In this document: one piece after another, positions 27,862 through 36,396 of the stretch
Position numbering within the stretch: position 1 is the stretch's first letter
Layout of the letters: each line of letters starts with the position of its first letter
Assembly: GCA_016124635.1 (NCBI GenBank)
Contig: WGNJ01000013.1
Span: 62,001 to 126,000 of the forward strand
Source of the DNA: Alphaproteobacteria bacterium
GTDB taxonomy: Bacteria; Pseudomonadota; Alphaproteobacteria; Micropepsales; Micropepsaceae
DNA length: 64,000 nucleotides
Direction: 5' to 3'
Notes under the pieces: generated by a model
Seen by the model: the letters and a program-made list of their open reading frames with translations, nothing else
The model's database searches: none
What the model was told of the DNA's origin: nothing
Made by a program: the position numbers and the translations under genes

Positions 27862-28013
27862 GCTTTATCCGCTGCGCCATTAGACTGCACTATATAGTAT
27901 CTGCTCACGGCTGCTGCTGCCTCCGCGCAACGCTGCGGCGGTTTCGTCTGCGCATTAAGTGTTCGAATGTGAGATCTAAGTGACGCCGCACGAAGAGTCA
28001 CCGCAAGCGCGGG

Positions 28014-28826
28014 TCAAATCGCCCGATAGATCACCAGTTTCAACGACGGGTCGTCGTTGGCTTGGAAGCTCGAGTGTTCGAAGCGGAGCACGCCTTTCTT
28101 CGGGTGGCTGATTTGTTTGCGGCCGGCGGCCGCAGGGCCGACGTCGTGCGTCGCCCACCAACGGGCGAATTCGGGGCAGCCTTGGCGCAGGCGTGCGAGC
28201 AAATCCGTGAACGCGGGGTCGCCCGCCCAAAAGTCGTGCGTCGCGCGGAATTGCGCGACCATGCGTTTGGCTTCCGCTTCCCAGCCTGAACCGAACAGGC
28301 GGCGGGTCGCGGGATTCGTCAGCACGTTGATCAGCGTATTGCGATTTTCGTCGGGGATACGCGAGAACGCGAAGAGCTTTTCTGCCGGCTCGTTCCAGGC
28401 GAGCACGTCCCAGCGGCGCCCCAAAACATAAGCCGGCTGGTTCAGGCTCTCGATCAGGCGGACGATGGTGACGGGCACGGTTTCGCGCGCGAACGGCTTG
28501 CGGTCTGATGTTTGCGCCAGCGCGCGCAGATGTGCGTGTTCGTCCTTCGTCAGGCGCAGCGCGCGGGCGAGCGCGTCGATCGTGGTCCGTGAAGGGCTGA
28601 CGCTGCGCCCTTGTTCGAGGCGGATCAACCAGTCGACGCCGATGCCCGCGAGTTCGGCCACCTCTTCGCGGCGCAGGCCCGGCGTGCGGCGGCGGCGTCC
28701 GTTCGAGGCGGCGGTTGACTTCGGTGTGAGCCTTTCGCGGCGCGAGCGCAGGAAGTCGCCGAGTTCGCTGCGGCGTTGATCGGGCAGGGGCTCGGCGACG
28801 GCCGTTCGGATTGGGTTCGCGCGCAT
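28014..28826 (-). CDS. XRE-family regulator with MmyB-like ligand domain
   Basis: A 270-residue repressor-type protein: helix-turn-helix at about residues 30-90 (TPGLRREEVAELAGIGVDWLIRLEQGR) followed by the MmyB-like PAS-fold domain (PAYVLGRRWDVLAWNEPAEKLF, then RATHDFWAGDPAFTDLLARL). Proteins of this family bind small hydrophobic ligands and commonly control a divergent oxidoreductase gene; here the quinone-oxidoreductase-like gene starts 92 bases away on the other strand. GGAG lies 9-10 bases before the ATG. A second member of the family is at 35480. Confidence 0.95.
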   Translation of the reverse strand: MRANPIRTAVAEPLPDQRRSELGDFLRSRRERLTPKSTAASNGRRRRTPGLRREEVAELAGIGVDWLIRLEQGRSVSPSRTTIDALARALRLTKDEHAHLRALAQTSDRKPFARETVPVTIVRLIESLNQPAYVLGRRWDVLAWNEPAEKLFAFSRIPDENRNTLINVLTNPATRRLFGSGWEAEAKRMVAQFRATHDFWAGDPAFTDLLARLRQGCPEFARWWATHDVGPAAAGRKQISHPKKGVLRFEHSSFQANDDPSLKLVIYRAI

Positions 28827-28841
28827 GGGTGGGTCTCCATA

Positions 28842-28851
28842 ATCCTAGGAT
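28842..28851. promoter_or_regulatory. Palindrome between XRE regulator and oxidoreductase
   Basis: A perfect 10-bp palindrome, ATCCTAGGAT, 16 bases upstream of the regulator ATG and in the shared divergent promoter region. It is a candidate operator for the XRE-MmyB protein. A related half-conserved sequence, TATCCTGGTA, lies upstream of the second XRE-MmyB gene (35446-35455). Confidence 0.45.
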
Positions 28852-28917
28852 AATCCCAGGCCTGAATAGGCCGAGCAAAGCATGAGAGAACGTGCGCCTG
28901 CAACTCACGAGGCCACT

Positions 28918-29997
28918 ATGAAAGCCGCCGTTTTGAAGGCATTTGGGTCACCCTTGAGCGTCGAAACCGTGCCCGATCCCGTTTTGGGCACGGGCGAGGT
29001 CATCGTCGACGTGGTCGCGGCGGGCGTTCTGCCATACGCGGCGGAGGTATTCAGCGGCGAGCGGCAATATCTGCTCACGCTGCCGATCGTGCCGGGGGCG
29101 GGGGCGGTCGGGCGCGTGCGCACGGTCGGGCCGGATGCGACGCGGCTCAAGCCCGGCGATTGGGTGATGTGCGATCCGACAGTGCGCTCGCGCGACGATG
29201 CGGTTTCGCCCGACATCATCTTGCAGGGACTGACCGCGGGCGGCGAGAGCGCGCTCAAACTGCAAAAGTATTTTCACAACGGTTCCTACGCCGAACAGAT
29301 GCTGGTGCCGACGGAGAACGTGACGCCGCTCGGGCCGATCGAGGCGCGCGATGCGCCGAAGTGGGGCGCGATCGGCACCATGCTCGTTCCTTACGGCGGC
29401 TTTCACGCCGTGGGATTGAAGGCGGGCGAGACGGTGCTCGTCAGCGGCGCGACCGGAAACTTCGGCGCCGCCGCGGTTGCGGTGGCGCTTGCAATGGGAG
29501 CGGGGATCGTCGTCGCGCCGGGGCGCAACGTGGCGATGCTCGGCGAACTCTCGCGGCGCTACGGCGCGCGTGTGCGCACGGTGTCGCTGACCGGCGACGA
29601 GGCGGCTGATTGCGAACGGATGAAGGAAGCGGCCGCGCGGCCCATCGACGTGGTGCTCGACATCCTGCCACCGTCCGCAGGGGCAAAGACGGTGCGCGCG
29701 GCGGCGATGAGCGTGCGTCCATACGGGCGCGTCGTGCTCATGGGCGGTGTTGGGATGCTGGGCGGCGACGACCTCGCGCTGCCTTATCCGTGGTTCATGC
29801 GCAATTGCATCACCGTGCGCGGACAGTGGATGTATCCGCGCGAGGCGCCGCTCGCCGTCGCCGCACTGATCCGCGCAGGCCTGATCGACATTTCAGCCTA
29901 CGAGGTGACGACGTTCCCGCTCAAAGACATCAACAAGGCGATCGCGCACGCGGCGGCGAATCCTGGCGCCTATAAGCGCACGGTCGTCATGCCGTAA
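28918..29997 (+). CDS. Medium-chain zinc-binding dehydrogenase/quinone oxidoreductase-like
   Basis: A 359-residue medium-chain dehydrogenase/reductase. The catalytic GroES-like half opens MKAAVLKAFGSPLSVETVPDP; the NAD(P)-binding loop is VSGATGNFGAAAVA. The catalytic-zinc Cys/His pattern is not evident, so it is closer to quinone oxidoreductases than to alcohol dehydrogenases. The ATG at 28918 is the canonical start; an upstream in-frame ATG at 28882 adds 12 atypical residues. It is divergent from the XRE-MmyB regulator, which probably controls it. Confidence 0.9.
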   Translation: MKAAVLKAFGSPLSVETVPDPVLGTGEVIVDVVAAGVLPYAAEVFSGERQYLLTLPIVPGAGAVGRVRTVGPDATRLKPGDWVMCDPTVRSRDDAVSPDIILQGLTAGGESALKLQKYFHNGSYAEQMLVPTENVTPLGPIEARDAPKWGAIGTMLVPYGGFHAVGLKAGETVLVSGATGNFGAAAVAVALAMGAGIVVAPGRNVAMLGELSRRYGARVRTVSLTGDEAADCERMKEAAARPIDVVLDILPPSAGAKTVRAAAMSVRPYGRVVLMGGVGMLGGDDLALPYPWFMRNCITVRGQWMYPREAPLAVAALIRAGLIDISAYEVTTFPLKDINKAIAHAAANPGAYKRTVVMP

Positions 29998-30016
29998 TCG
30001 CGGCCTCCGCCAGCCG

Positions 30017-31618
30017 CTAGGTTCCGGCTGGAGCTGGCGCGAAGCTTTCGGCGCGGGCCATGGCCCACGCGGCCTTGTAGTCGGGATGATGCGCGCCGCC
30101 GTCGGTGAGCTCGCCGCGTTCGAGCACCGGGAAGGCTTTGTCGGCGGGCAGGACCTCGCCCGTCTTCTGACGCACCATCAAGTGATGCGGCTGAAGATCC
30201 TTCGGGTGACGGAAGCCTGCCGCGGCCACGATCTCGGACAGCGCCTCGCACGAGTTGCGGTGGAAGGTCGCGACGCGCTGCGCCTTTTCCGAAACGACGA
30301 GCGCGCGTTGGCGCAACGGATCCTGTGTCGCCACGCCGACCGGACAGCAATTCGTGTGGCAGCGTTGCGATTGGATGCAGCCGAGCGCGAACATGAAGCC
30401 GCGCGCCGAGTTGCACCAGTCGGCGCCGAGCGCGTGGGCCCAGACCATGTCGAACGCGGTGACGAGTTTGCCGCTCGCGCCGATGCAGACTTCGTCGCGC
30501 AGGTTCGCGCCGACCAGGCAGTTGCGCACGAAGGTCAGGCCCTCGGCCAACGGCGTGCCGACGTGATTTGAGAACTCGAGCGGCGCCGCGCCCGTGCCAC
30601 CTTCCTTGCCGTCGACGATGACGAAGTCGGGACGGATGCCGGTTTCGAGCATCGCCTTGACGAGCGCCATGAATTCCCAGCGGTGGCCGACGCAGAGCTT
30701 GAAGCCGACCGGCTTGCCGCCGCTGCGTTCGCGCAGATCCTGAAGAAACTGCATGAACTCGATCGGCGTCGCGAACGCGCTGTGCGCGGCGGGCGAGATG
30801 CAGTCTTCGCCAACGGCAACGCCACGCGCTTCGGCGATCTCCGGCGTGACCTTGGCGCCTGGCAGCACGCCGCCGTGACCGGGCTTCGCGCCTTGGCTGA
30901 GTTTGACGCTGATCATCTTGACTTGATCGTCCGCGGCCTGATCGGCAAATCGCGCGCGGTCGAAGCGGCCGGCGGCGTCGCGGCAGCCGAAATATCCTGT
31001 CCCCAATTCCCAGATCAGATCGCCGCCCGGCTCGCGGTGATAGCGGCTGATGCCGCCTTCGCCGGTGTCGTGCGCGAAGCGCCCCAGCGCCGCGCCGCGG
31101 TTCAAGGCCTCGATCGCATTGGCGCCCAACGAGCCGAAGCTCATCGCCGAGATGTTGTAGACGGACGCGTTGTAGGGTTTGGCGCAGCCCTTACCGCCCA
31201 CCTTCACGCGCAAGTCGGTCGCCGGATGCATCTCCGGCGCCATCGAGTGGGTCAGCCACGCATAGCCCGCCGCATAGACGTCGCGCCGCGTGCCGAACGG
31301 CCGCCGGTCTTCTTCGTCTTTCGCCCGTTGATAGACGATGGAGCGTTGTTCGCGGCTGAACGGGATTTCGTCGCGGTCGCTTTCGATCAGGTACTGGCGG
31401 ATCTCGGGCCGAATACCTTCGAACAGCCAGCGCAGATGGCCGACGACCGGATAGTTGCGCAGTAGGCTGTGCGACGGCTGCAGCACATCCCAAACGCCGA
31501 GCGCCGAAAGCGCGCCGAACGGAAGCAGCGCCCAAAGCGCGTGCGGCGTGACCATCCACAAACCGGCAGACGCAACGGTCAGCACGATCACGGTCAGAAA
31601 TATCAGGTATCGGCTCAT
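30017..31618 (-). CDS. FMN-binding glutamate synthase family protein
   Basis: A 533-residue protein with an N-terminal membrane segment (SRYLIFLTVIVLTVASAGLW, plus a second hydrophobic stretch) and the FMN-binding TIM-barrel of glutamate synthase large subunit. Family motifs are MSFGSLGANAIEALNRGA, SVKLSQGAKPGHGG, DGKEGGTGAAPLEF and a cysteine cluster (CIQSQRCHTNCCPVGVATQDP) matching the GltB [3Fe-4S] site. The glutaminase and small-subunit partners are absent, as in the archaeal-type and stand-alone forms. Its reaction is uncertain. GGGAGGCG before the ATG at 31618 decides the start; the frame is open to 31717. Confidence 0.93.
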   Translation of the reverse strand: MSRYLIFLTVIVLTVASAGLWMVTPHALWALLPFGALSALGVWDVLQPSHSLLRNYPVVGHLRWLFEGIRPEIRQYLIESDRDEIPFSREQRSIVYQRAKDEEDRRPFGTRRDVYAAGYAWLTHSMAPEMHPATDLRVKVGGKGCAKPYNASVYNISAMSFGSLGANAIEALNRGAALGRFAHDTGEGGISRYHREPGGDLIWELGTGYFGCRDAAGRFDRARFADQAADDQVKMISVKLSQGAKPGHGGVLPGAKVTPEIAEARGVAVGEDCISPAAHSAFATPIEFMQFLQDLRERSGGKPVGFKLCVGHRWEFMALVKAMLETGIRPDFVIVDGKEGGTGAAPLEFSNHVGTPLAEGLTFVRNCLVGANLRDEVCIGASGKLVTAFDMVWAHALGADWCNSARGFMFALGCIQSQRCHTNCCPVGVATQDPLRQRALVVSEKAQRVATFHRNSCEALSEIVAAAGFRHPKDLQPHHLMVRQKTGEVLPADKAFPVLERGELTDGGAHHPDYKAAWAMARAESFAPAPAGT

Positions 31619-31779
31619 CCATCGCCTCCCGCGACGTCTCGATTCGATGCGAACCAGGCCGCTCTCCACGCGGTAGGCAAACAAGAGAAGTCTGCTGCCG
31701 TGCGACAGGCGGCGCATTGTGGGGTTCGCGACCTGTCTAATGCCCTCGCGCGCGCGAGTCGACCGCCGCGGGTGCCGCG

Positions 31780-31809
31780 TTGACTCATAAATGAATGATC
31801 ATTTATAAA
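31780..31809 (+). promoter_or_regulatory. Promoter with TetR-type inverted repeat
   Basis: TTGACT (31780-31785) and TATAAA (31804-31809) stand 18 bases apart, a good sigma-70-like promoter. The spacer holds a perfect 8-bp inverted repeat with a 4-base centre, ATAAATGA-ATGA-TCATTTAT (31787-31806), the size and symmetry of TetR-family operators. The operon downstream encodes a TetR-type regulator as its third gene, so autoregulation is the simple reading. Confidence 0.7.
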
Positions 31810-31840
31810 TAACCGTCCTCGGACAATGCGAGGTGGCGAG

Positions 31841-32881
31841 ATGACTGGCGAAGGGCCGCGTCTCGACGGGCGTGTCGCGCTCGTCGCCGGTGCGACGCGC
31901 GGTGCAGGGCGAGGCATTGCAAGAGCGCTAGGCGAAGCCGGCGCGCTTGTCTTCTGCACCGGCCGAAGTGCCGCCGGATATCCGAAGGGCATGGACCGGC
32001 CGGAGATGCTGGACGAAACCGCCGCGCTCATCCGCGAGGCTGGCGGGCAGGCCGTCGTCGTCCGCGTCGATCACACCCGCGAAGACGAGGTGGCGGCGCT
32101 CGCCGCGCGAATCCGCGACGAAGCCGGACGGCTCGATATTCTGGTCGACAGCGTGTGGGGCGGCGATCCGATGATCGATTGGTCGCGCAGATTTTGGGAG
32201 GCCGATCTTTCGAACCTGCGCGCCTATGTCGATCAGACCCTGCTCAGCCACGTGATCACGAGCCGGTATCTGGCGCCCTTGATGGTCGAGGCCGATCGCG
32301 GGCTGATCGTCGAGGTGATCGACGGACACTTCGCGGGCTATCGCGGCCACATTCTGTACGATCTCGTGAAGGCAGCGCTGGCGCGGCTCGCCTACGGTAT
32401 GGCGATGGAGCTCGCGCGCACCGGCGTGACGGCGCTGTCGCTGTCGCCCGGCTTCTTGCGCTCGGAAGCGGTGCTGGAGCATTTCGGCGTGCGCGAGGAG
32501 AATTGGCGCGACGCGATCGCGAAGGATCCTTACTTCGCCGAGTCCGAGACACCGCGACTTTCTGGCCGCGCCGCCGTCGCGCTGGCGGCCGATCCGAACG
32601 TGAAGCGGAAGGCGGGGCTCGTTTGCTTCGCTTCCGATCTGGCGCGCGAATACGGCTTCACCGATGTCGATGGCCGTGTCCCCGACTTCCCAAATCTGTT
32701 CGACGCGAAGGTGAGGGAACTGGCATCGCGCCCGCTAGACGGCGATGGGCGCGATCTTGCATGGGCGCGCTATTGCCAGATCCATCAAGACCCCAAGCGT
32801 CGCGAACTCGCGCAGTTGCTCGCCGAGGCGCTCGGTCTCGATGATTTGGGTCCGGGCCTGGCACCGGCGGCGCGGGTATGA
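31841..32881 (+). CDS. Short-chain dehydrogenase/reductase (DHRS1-like)
   Basis: A 346-residue SDR, longer than the classical 250. The Rossmann motif is VALVAGATRGAGRGIARALGEAGA; the YxxxK pair lies in ILYDLVKAALARLAYG. The size and the N-terminal layout resemble animal DHRS1-type enzymes. Substrate unknown. The ATG at 31841 has GAGGTGG 4 bases upstream; an in-frame ATG at 31826 is the alternative and would give 351 residues. It heads a tight operon: the next gene overlaps by 4 bases (ATGA). Confidence 0.92.
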   Translation: MTGEGPRLDGRVALVAGATRGAGRGIARALGEAGALVFCTGRSAAGYPKGMDRPEMLDETAALIREAGGQAVVVRVDHTREDEVAALAARIRDEAGRLDILVDSVWGGDPMIDWSRRFWEADLSNLRAYVDQTLLSHVITSRYLAPLMVEADRGLIVEVIDGHFAGYRGHILYDLVKAALARLAYGMAMELARTGVTALSLSPGFLRSEAVLEHFGVREENWRDAIAKDPYFAESETPRLSGRAAVALAADPNVKRKAGLVCFASDLAREYGFTDVDGRVPDFPNLFDAKVRELASRPLDGDGRDLAWARYCQIHQDPKRRELAQLLAEALGLDDLGPGLAPAARV

Positions 32882-33513
32882 GCGCGACGCGCAAGAAGTT
32901 GGCACCGGCCGCACTAGGCTTGCGAGCGATACGCGGCGGTGCCGTGGTCGTCGGCGTAACGCTCGCGCGGCGCGAGCCCGCCGTCGTGCTGTCGTCGTTC
33001 CTTTCGACGGGCGCGGCCGATGATCGATTGTCGTTCGAGCCCTATCACGTCGCGGCGGAGATGGCCCGCGCGAAACACGCGAAGGCGGAAATCGCGGCGG
33101 CGGTCACCGAAGGGCGCAAGCGGCAGAACAAGCTGGCGGCGAAAGGCCTCGCCGACCTCGTCGCGAAACTGGGCGAGAAAGATCACGAGCCGGCCGTTGC
33201 GGCGCTGCTCGTCAATCGCGCCGGATGGATCGACGATCTGTTGTCCTACAGCTTGGCGTGGCCCGATCATCCGCCGGTCGCCGAAGGACTCGCCGTCCGT
33301 GAAGCATTGCGCTTCGCGATCGGACGCGCGGGCGTTGCGATTGCGGAGGTGGATGAGAAGTCTCTGCCTGATCTCGCGCCGGAAGTGCTCGACCTCAAGC
33401 CGGCGGCGCTGGATGCACGGTTGAAAGCGCTCGGCGCGGCCGCGAAACCGTGGCGGAAGGAGCAGAAGCTCGCCTGTCTTGCGGCCTGGGTCCAACTCGC
33501 AAGGATGGCCTGA
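32878..33513 (+). CDS. Protein of unknown function in the TetR operon
   Basis: A 211-residue soluble protein with no family I recognise. It begins with a basic stretch and then a strongly hydrophobic strand (GGAVVVGVTLARREPAVVLSSF), a helical middle, then LLVNRAGWIDDLLSYSL, EALRFAIGRAGVAIAEVDEKSL and a final helix (WRKEQKLACLAAWVQLARM). The order of these blocks recalls RNase H/RuvC-like folds, but the expected catalytic Asp of the first strand is not there. It overlaps its neighbours by 4 and 1 bases, so it is a constant part of the operon and its product should act with the SDR and TetR proteins. Confidence 0.8.
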   Translation: MSATRKKLAPAALGLRAIRGGAVVVGVTLARREPAVVLSSFLSTGAADDRLSFEPYHVAAEMARAKHAKAEIAAAVTEGRKRQNKLAAKGLADLVAKLGEKDHEPAVAALLVNRAGWIDDLLSYSLAWPDHPPVAEGLAVREALRFAIGRAGVAIAEVDEKSLPDLAPEVLDLKPAALDARLKALGAAAKPWRKEQKLACLAAWVQLARMA

Positions 33514-34067
33514 TGCCGCGGCACAAGACGATCAGCGACGAGGAGATTCTCGACCGCGCCTTGCCGTTGATGGCGAGCGCGGGACCCGCCGGCTTCAAGC
33601 TCGCGGATCTCGGCAAGGCGGTCGGCATTGCGCCGGCAACGCTGCTGCAGCGCTTCGGCGACAAACAGACGCTCATCGAACGCGCCTTCGCACGCGACAA
33701 TGAACGGTTCGTGGAGTGGATCGAGCGTTTGCCTGATCGCACGGGCGCTGCCGCCGTGATCAAGATCTACAGCGACGCGACAAAACTGTTCGGCGACAAC
33801 CCCAGCCTCGCCGATCATTTGCTATGGCTGCGCGAAGACATTCGCGATCCGGTGATGAACAAGCTCGCGCTCGCGCGGTTCAAGGTGTTTCGCGCGGCGA
33901 TTGTGAAGCGCCTGCCGCCGATGCGTATTTCGGGCGACGCCGCGGCGCGCCTTCTCGACGCCCAGTATCACGGTGCGGTCGTGCAATGGGCGATGGAGCC
34001 GCGCGGCAAACTCGACGACTTCGTGCGTCGCAGTCTGAAGGATTGGTTCCGGTTGGCGAAGGCGTAG
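33513..34067 (+). CDS. TetR/AcrR-family transcriptional regulator
   Basis: A 184-residue regulator with an N-terminal helix-turn-helix (DEEILDRALPLMASAGPAGFKLADLGKAVGIAPATLLQRFGDKQTLIERAF) and a C-terminal helical ligand domain. The ATG overlaps the previous stop (TGATG). The inverted repeat in the operon promoter at 31787-31806 is its likely operator. The ligand is unknown. Confidence 0.94.
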   Translation: MPRHKTISDEEILDRALPLMASAGPAGFKLADLGKAVGIAPATLLQRFGDKQTLIERAFARDNERFVEWIERLPDRTGAAAVIKIYSDATKLFGDNPSLADHLLWLREDIRDPVMNKLALARFKVFRAAIVKRLPPMRISGDAAARLLDAQYHGAVVQWAMEPRGKLDDFVRRSLKDWFRLAKA

Positions 34068-34100
34068 AGTGCCGCGAGACGCAACCGAAAGAGAGAAGTC

Positions 34101-34496
34101 ATGGAACTCAAACGCAACGGTTCTCAGCCCTCGATCAAAGGGCCCGCTGAGAATTTCACCGGCAATGTCCGCGTCGATCCCTTGTTCCGGTCACCCGGTC
34201 CGGCTGAGTTCAGCGGTGCGTCCGTCACGTTCGAACCCGGCGCACGCTCGGCTTGGCATACGCATCCGTGCGGTCAGACGTTGATCGTGACCGCCGGGGT
34301 CGGTTGGACGCAGTGCTGGGGTGAGCCGAAGGTCGAAATCCGTCCCGGCGATGTCGTCAGCTGTCCGGCCGATAAGAAGCATTGGCACGGCGCAACTGCG
34401 ACCACCGCGATGACGCACATCGCCATTCAGGAGGCGAAGAACGGCAAGGTCGTCGAGTGGCTGGAAAAGGTCAGCGACGAACAATATTTGTCCTGA
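34101..34496 (+). CDS. Cupin protein resembling manganese-dependent cupin hydroxynitrile lyases
   Basis: A 131-residue cupin with metal motif [15 protein letters not shown] and second motif [23 protein letters not shown]. The whole protein, from MELKRNGSQ to SDEQY, follows the pattern of the small bacterial cupins that include the hydroxynitrile lyase GtHNL from Granulicella; I recognise the family from memory and cannot measure identity. Many members annotated this way have no tested lyase activity. It lies 33 bases after the TetR gene in the same direction and is probably the last gene of that operon. AGAGAGAAG precedes the ATG. Confidence 0.88.
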   Translation: MELKRNGSQPSIKGPAENFTGNVRVDPLFRSPGPAEFSGASVTFEPGARSAWHTHPCGQTLIVTAGVGWTQCWGEPKVEIRPGDVVSCPADKKHWHGATATTAMTHIAIQEAKNGKVVEWLEKVSDEQYLS

Positions 34497-34508
34497 CGCC
34501 GAACAGGT

Positions 34509-35399
34509 TCAAGCGTCGAGTTGCAAGTTCGCGATGTCGGCAAGCATGCCGACGCCGGTCGGCCGCCAGCCCAGGCGCTCTTGCGTCTTCTTCGACGAGG
34601 CCGGGGCATCGGCGGCGGCGAAGTTTGCGATCCAGCCGAAGTGGGCGGCCGCTTTGTCGGGCGCGAGGGACACTGCGGGTAGGTTCAGCCGGCGCGCGAT
34701 CGCTTCGGCGAGGTCCTTGAGCGCAATGCCTTCTTCGCCGACGGCGTGATAGCGCGCGCCGCGCTCGGCCTTCTCAAGTGCAAGGCGATAGAGGCGGGCC
34801 GTGTCGAGGACGTGGCACGCCGGCCAGCGGTTGCGGCCGTCACCCACGTAGGCCGACATCTTCTTCTCGCGTGCCACCATGACGAGGTATGTGACGAAGC
34901 CTTGCCGCACTGTGTCGTGGATTTGCGGCAAGCGCATCGCGGAGGCGTTGACGCCTTGTGCGGCGAGCGCCGTCGTCGCTTCTTCCGAGGCGGCGCGCGG
35001 GATGACGCTCGACGGCACCGGCGGATCGTCCTCCGTTGCGAGGCGGCCGGGCGCGTTGACGATGCCGGTGCCCGAAGTCACGATGAGCGGTCGCTTCGAA
35101 CCGGCGAGCGCTTCGCCCAACGTCGCGATCACGCGGCGGTCGTCTTCGCTGTTCGCGGCGTAGCGCGAGAAGTCGTGATTGAACGCCGTGTGGATGACGC
35201 CGTCCGACTCCGTAACGCCGCGTTTCAAGATCGCCGGTTCTTCCAATGTGCCATGTAGAACCTCCGCGCCGAGTGCCGCGAGCGGTACGGCCTTCTCCCG
35301 CGACCGCGCCAGGCCCAGCACTTTGTGACCCGCCGCGATCAATTCCTTGGTCACGGCCATGCCGATGAAACCGGTCGCGCCGGTGACGAACACGCGCAT
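34509..35399 (-). CDS. NAD(P)-dependent epimerase/dehydratase-like SDR
   Basis: A 296-residue extended-type SDR. The nucleotide loop is VTGATGFIGMAVTKELIAAGHKVLGLARS; HTAFNHDFSRYAANSEDDRRVI is the family's second conserved block. The usual YxxxK pair is not clear, which is common in this atypical subgroup. Substrate unknown. It converges on the cupin gene with a 12-base gap, and its 5' end faces the XRE-MmyB gene at 35480, the likely regulator. Confidence 0.92.
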   Translation of the reverse strand: MRVFVTGATGFIGMAVTKELIAAGHKVLGLARSREKAVPLAALGAEVLHGTLEEPAILKRGVTESDGVIHTAFNHDFSRYAANSEDDRRVIATLGEALAGSKRPLIVTSGTGIVNAPGRLATEDDPPVPSSVIPRAASEEATTALAAQGVNASAMRLPQIHDTVRQGFVTYLVMVAREKKMSAYVGDGRNRWPACHVLDTARLYRLALEKAERGARYHAVGEEGIALKDLAEAIARRLNLPAVSLAPDKAAAHFGWIANFAAADAPASSKKTQERLGWRPTGVGMLADIANLQLDA

Positions 35400-35479
35400 C
35401 GATCCTGTCTCCGTTTTGCGTGGCGACAGATATCGGCGTTCCAGCTATCCTGGTAAAGACGTGAGATTATCATATTATA

Positions 35480-36334
35480 ATGGCTACCCGGATGAGCCTG
35501 CGCGCGACGAATGAGAACCAGCTTGGCGTCTATCTGAAAGACCGGCGGGCGAAGCTCGATCCGTCCGCGTTCGGGTTTTCGCAAACGCGCCGGCGCACGG
35601 CGGGGCTGCGCCGCGAAGAAGTGGCGCAACGCGCGAACATCAGCGCCACTTGGTACACCTGGTTGGAGCAAGGGCGTGGCGGCGCGCCGTCGGCCGATGT
35701 GCTCGACCGCATCGCGCGCGCGTTGATGCTGACCGACGTGGAGCGCGAGCATCTGTTCCTTCTCGGCCTCGGCCATCCGCCCGAGGCGCATTTCAAAAAG
35801 GACGAAGGCGTAACGCCGCGCTTGCAGCGCGTGCTGGATGCGGTGGAGCCCGTACCGGCGCTGATCCGCACGGCGCTCTGGGACGTCGTCGCCTGGAACC
35901 GCGCGGTCGCGGTGATGCTGACGGACTACGGCGCGGTGCCGCCCGCGGAGCGCAACATATTGCGCCGCATGTTCCTCGATCCGCATGCGCGCGACGTGCA
36001 ATACGATTGGGCGAGCGTCGCGCGCTTCATCGTCGGTGCGTTCCGCATCGACGCCGCGCGGGCGGGCGCTGCGGAGGCGGTGCAGCCCTTTGTCGACGAG
36101 CTGTGCGCGGCGAGCCCGGAGTTCAAGGCGATGTGGCGCGCAAACGACGTGCACCAAGGCCACGGCGAGGCGGTGAAGCACATCCGCCATCCGGTGTTGG
36201 GCAAGATCAGCTTCGAATATTCCGTCTTCGCTGTCGACGGGCGCAGCGACCTCAGTATGGTCGTGTACAATCCCGTCAAACGCGCGGACGTGGATAGGAT
36301 TGGATCGCTGCTGAAAAGGCGAGCGCCCAAATAG
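35480..36334 (+). CDS. XRE-family regulator with MmyB-like ligand domain
   Basis: A 284-residue paralogue of the regulator at 28014-28826: helix-turn-helix with RTAGLRREEVAQRANISATWYTWLEQGR, then the MmyB-like domain (LIRTALWDVVAWNRAVAVMLTDYG; FKAMWRANDVHQGHGEAVK). It is divergent from the SDR at 34509, repeating the regulator-oxidoreductase layout seen at 28-30 kb. The ATG at 35480 lies within a perfect -10 box (TATAAT, 35476-35481); if that box is used, the start would be the in-frame ATG at 35492 on a nearly leaderless mRNA. Confidence 0.93.
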   Translation: MATRMSLRATNENQLGVYLKDRRAKLDPSAFGFSQTRRRTAGLRREEVAQRANISATWYTWLEQGRGGAPSADVLDRIARALMLTDVEREHLFLLGLGHPPEAHFKKDEGVTPRLQRVLDAVEPVPALIRTALWDVVAWNRAVAVMLTDYGAVPPAERNILRRMFLDPHARDVQYDWASVARFIVGAFRIDAARAGAAEAVQPFVDELCAASPEFKAMWRANDVHQGHGEAVKHIRHPVLGKISFEYSVFAVDGRSDLSMVVYNPVKRADVDRIGSLLKRRAPK

Positions 36335-36396
36335 CCGATGCTCTGCTTCCGAGGGCATTGCTCGGCGAAGCCGACCACGCCACAGTGGTCTTCTTC

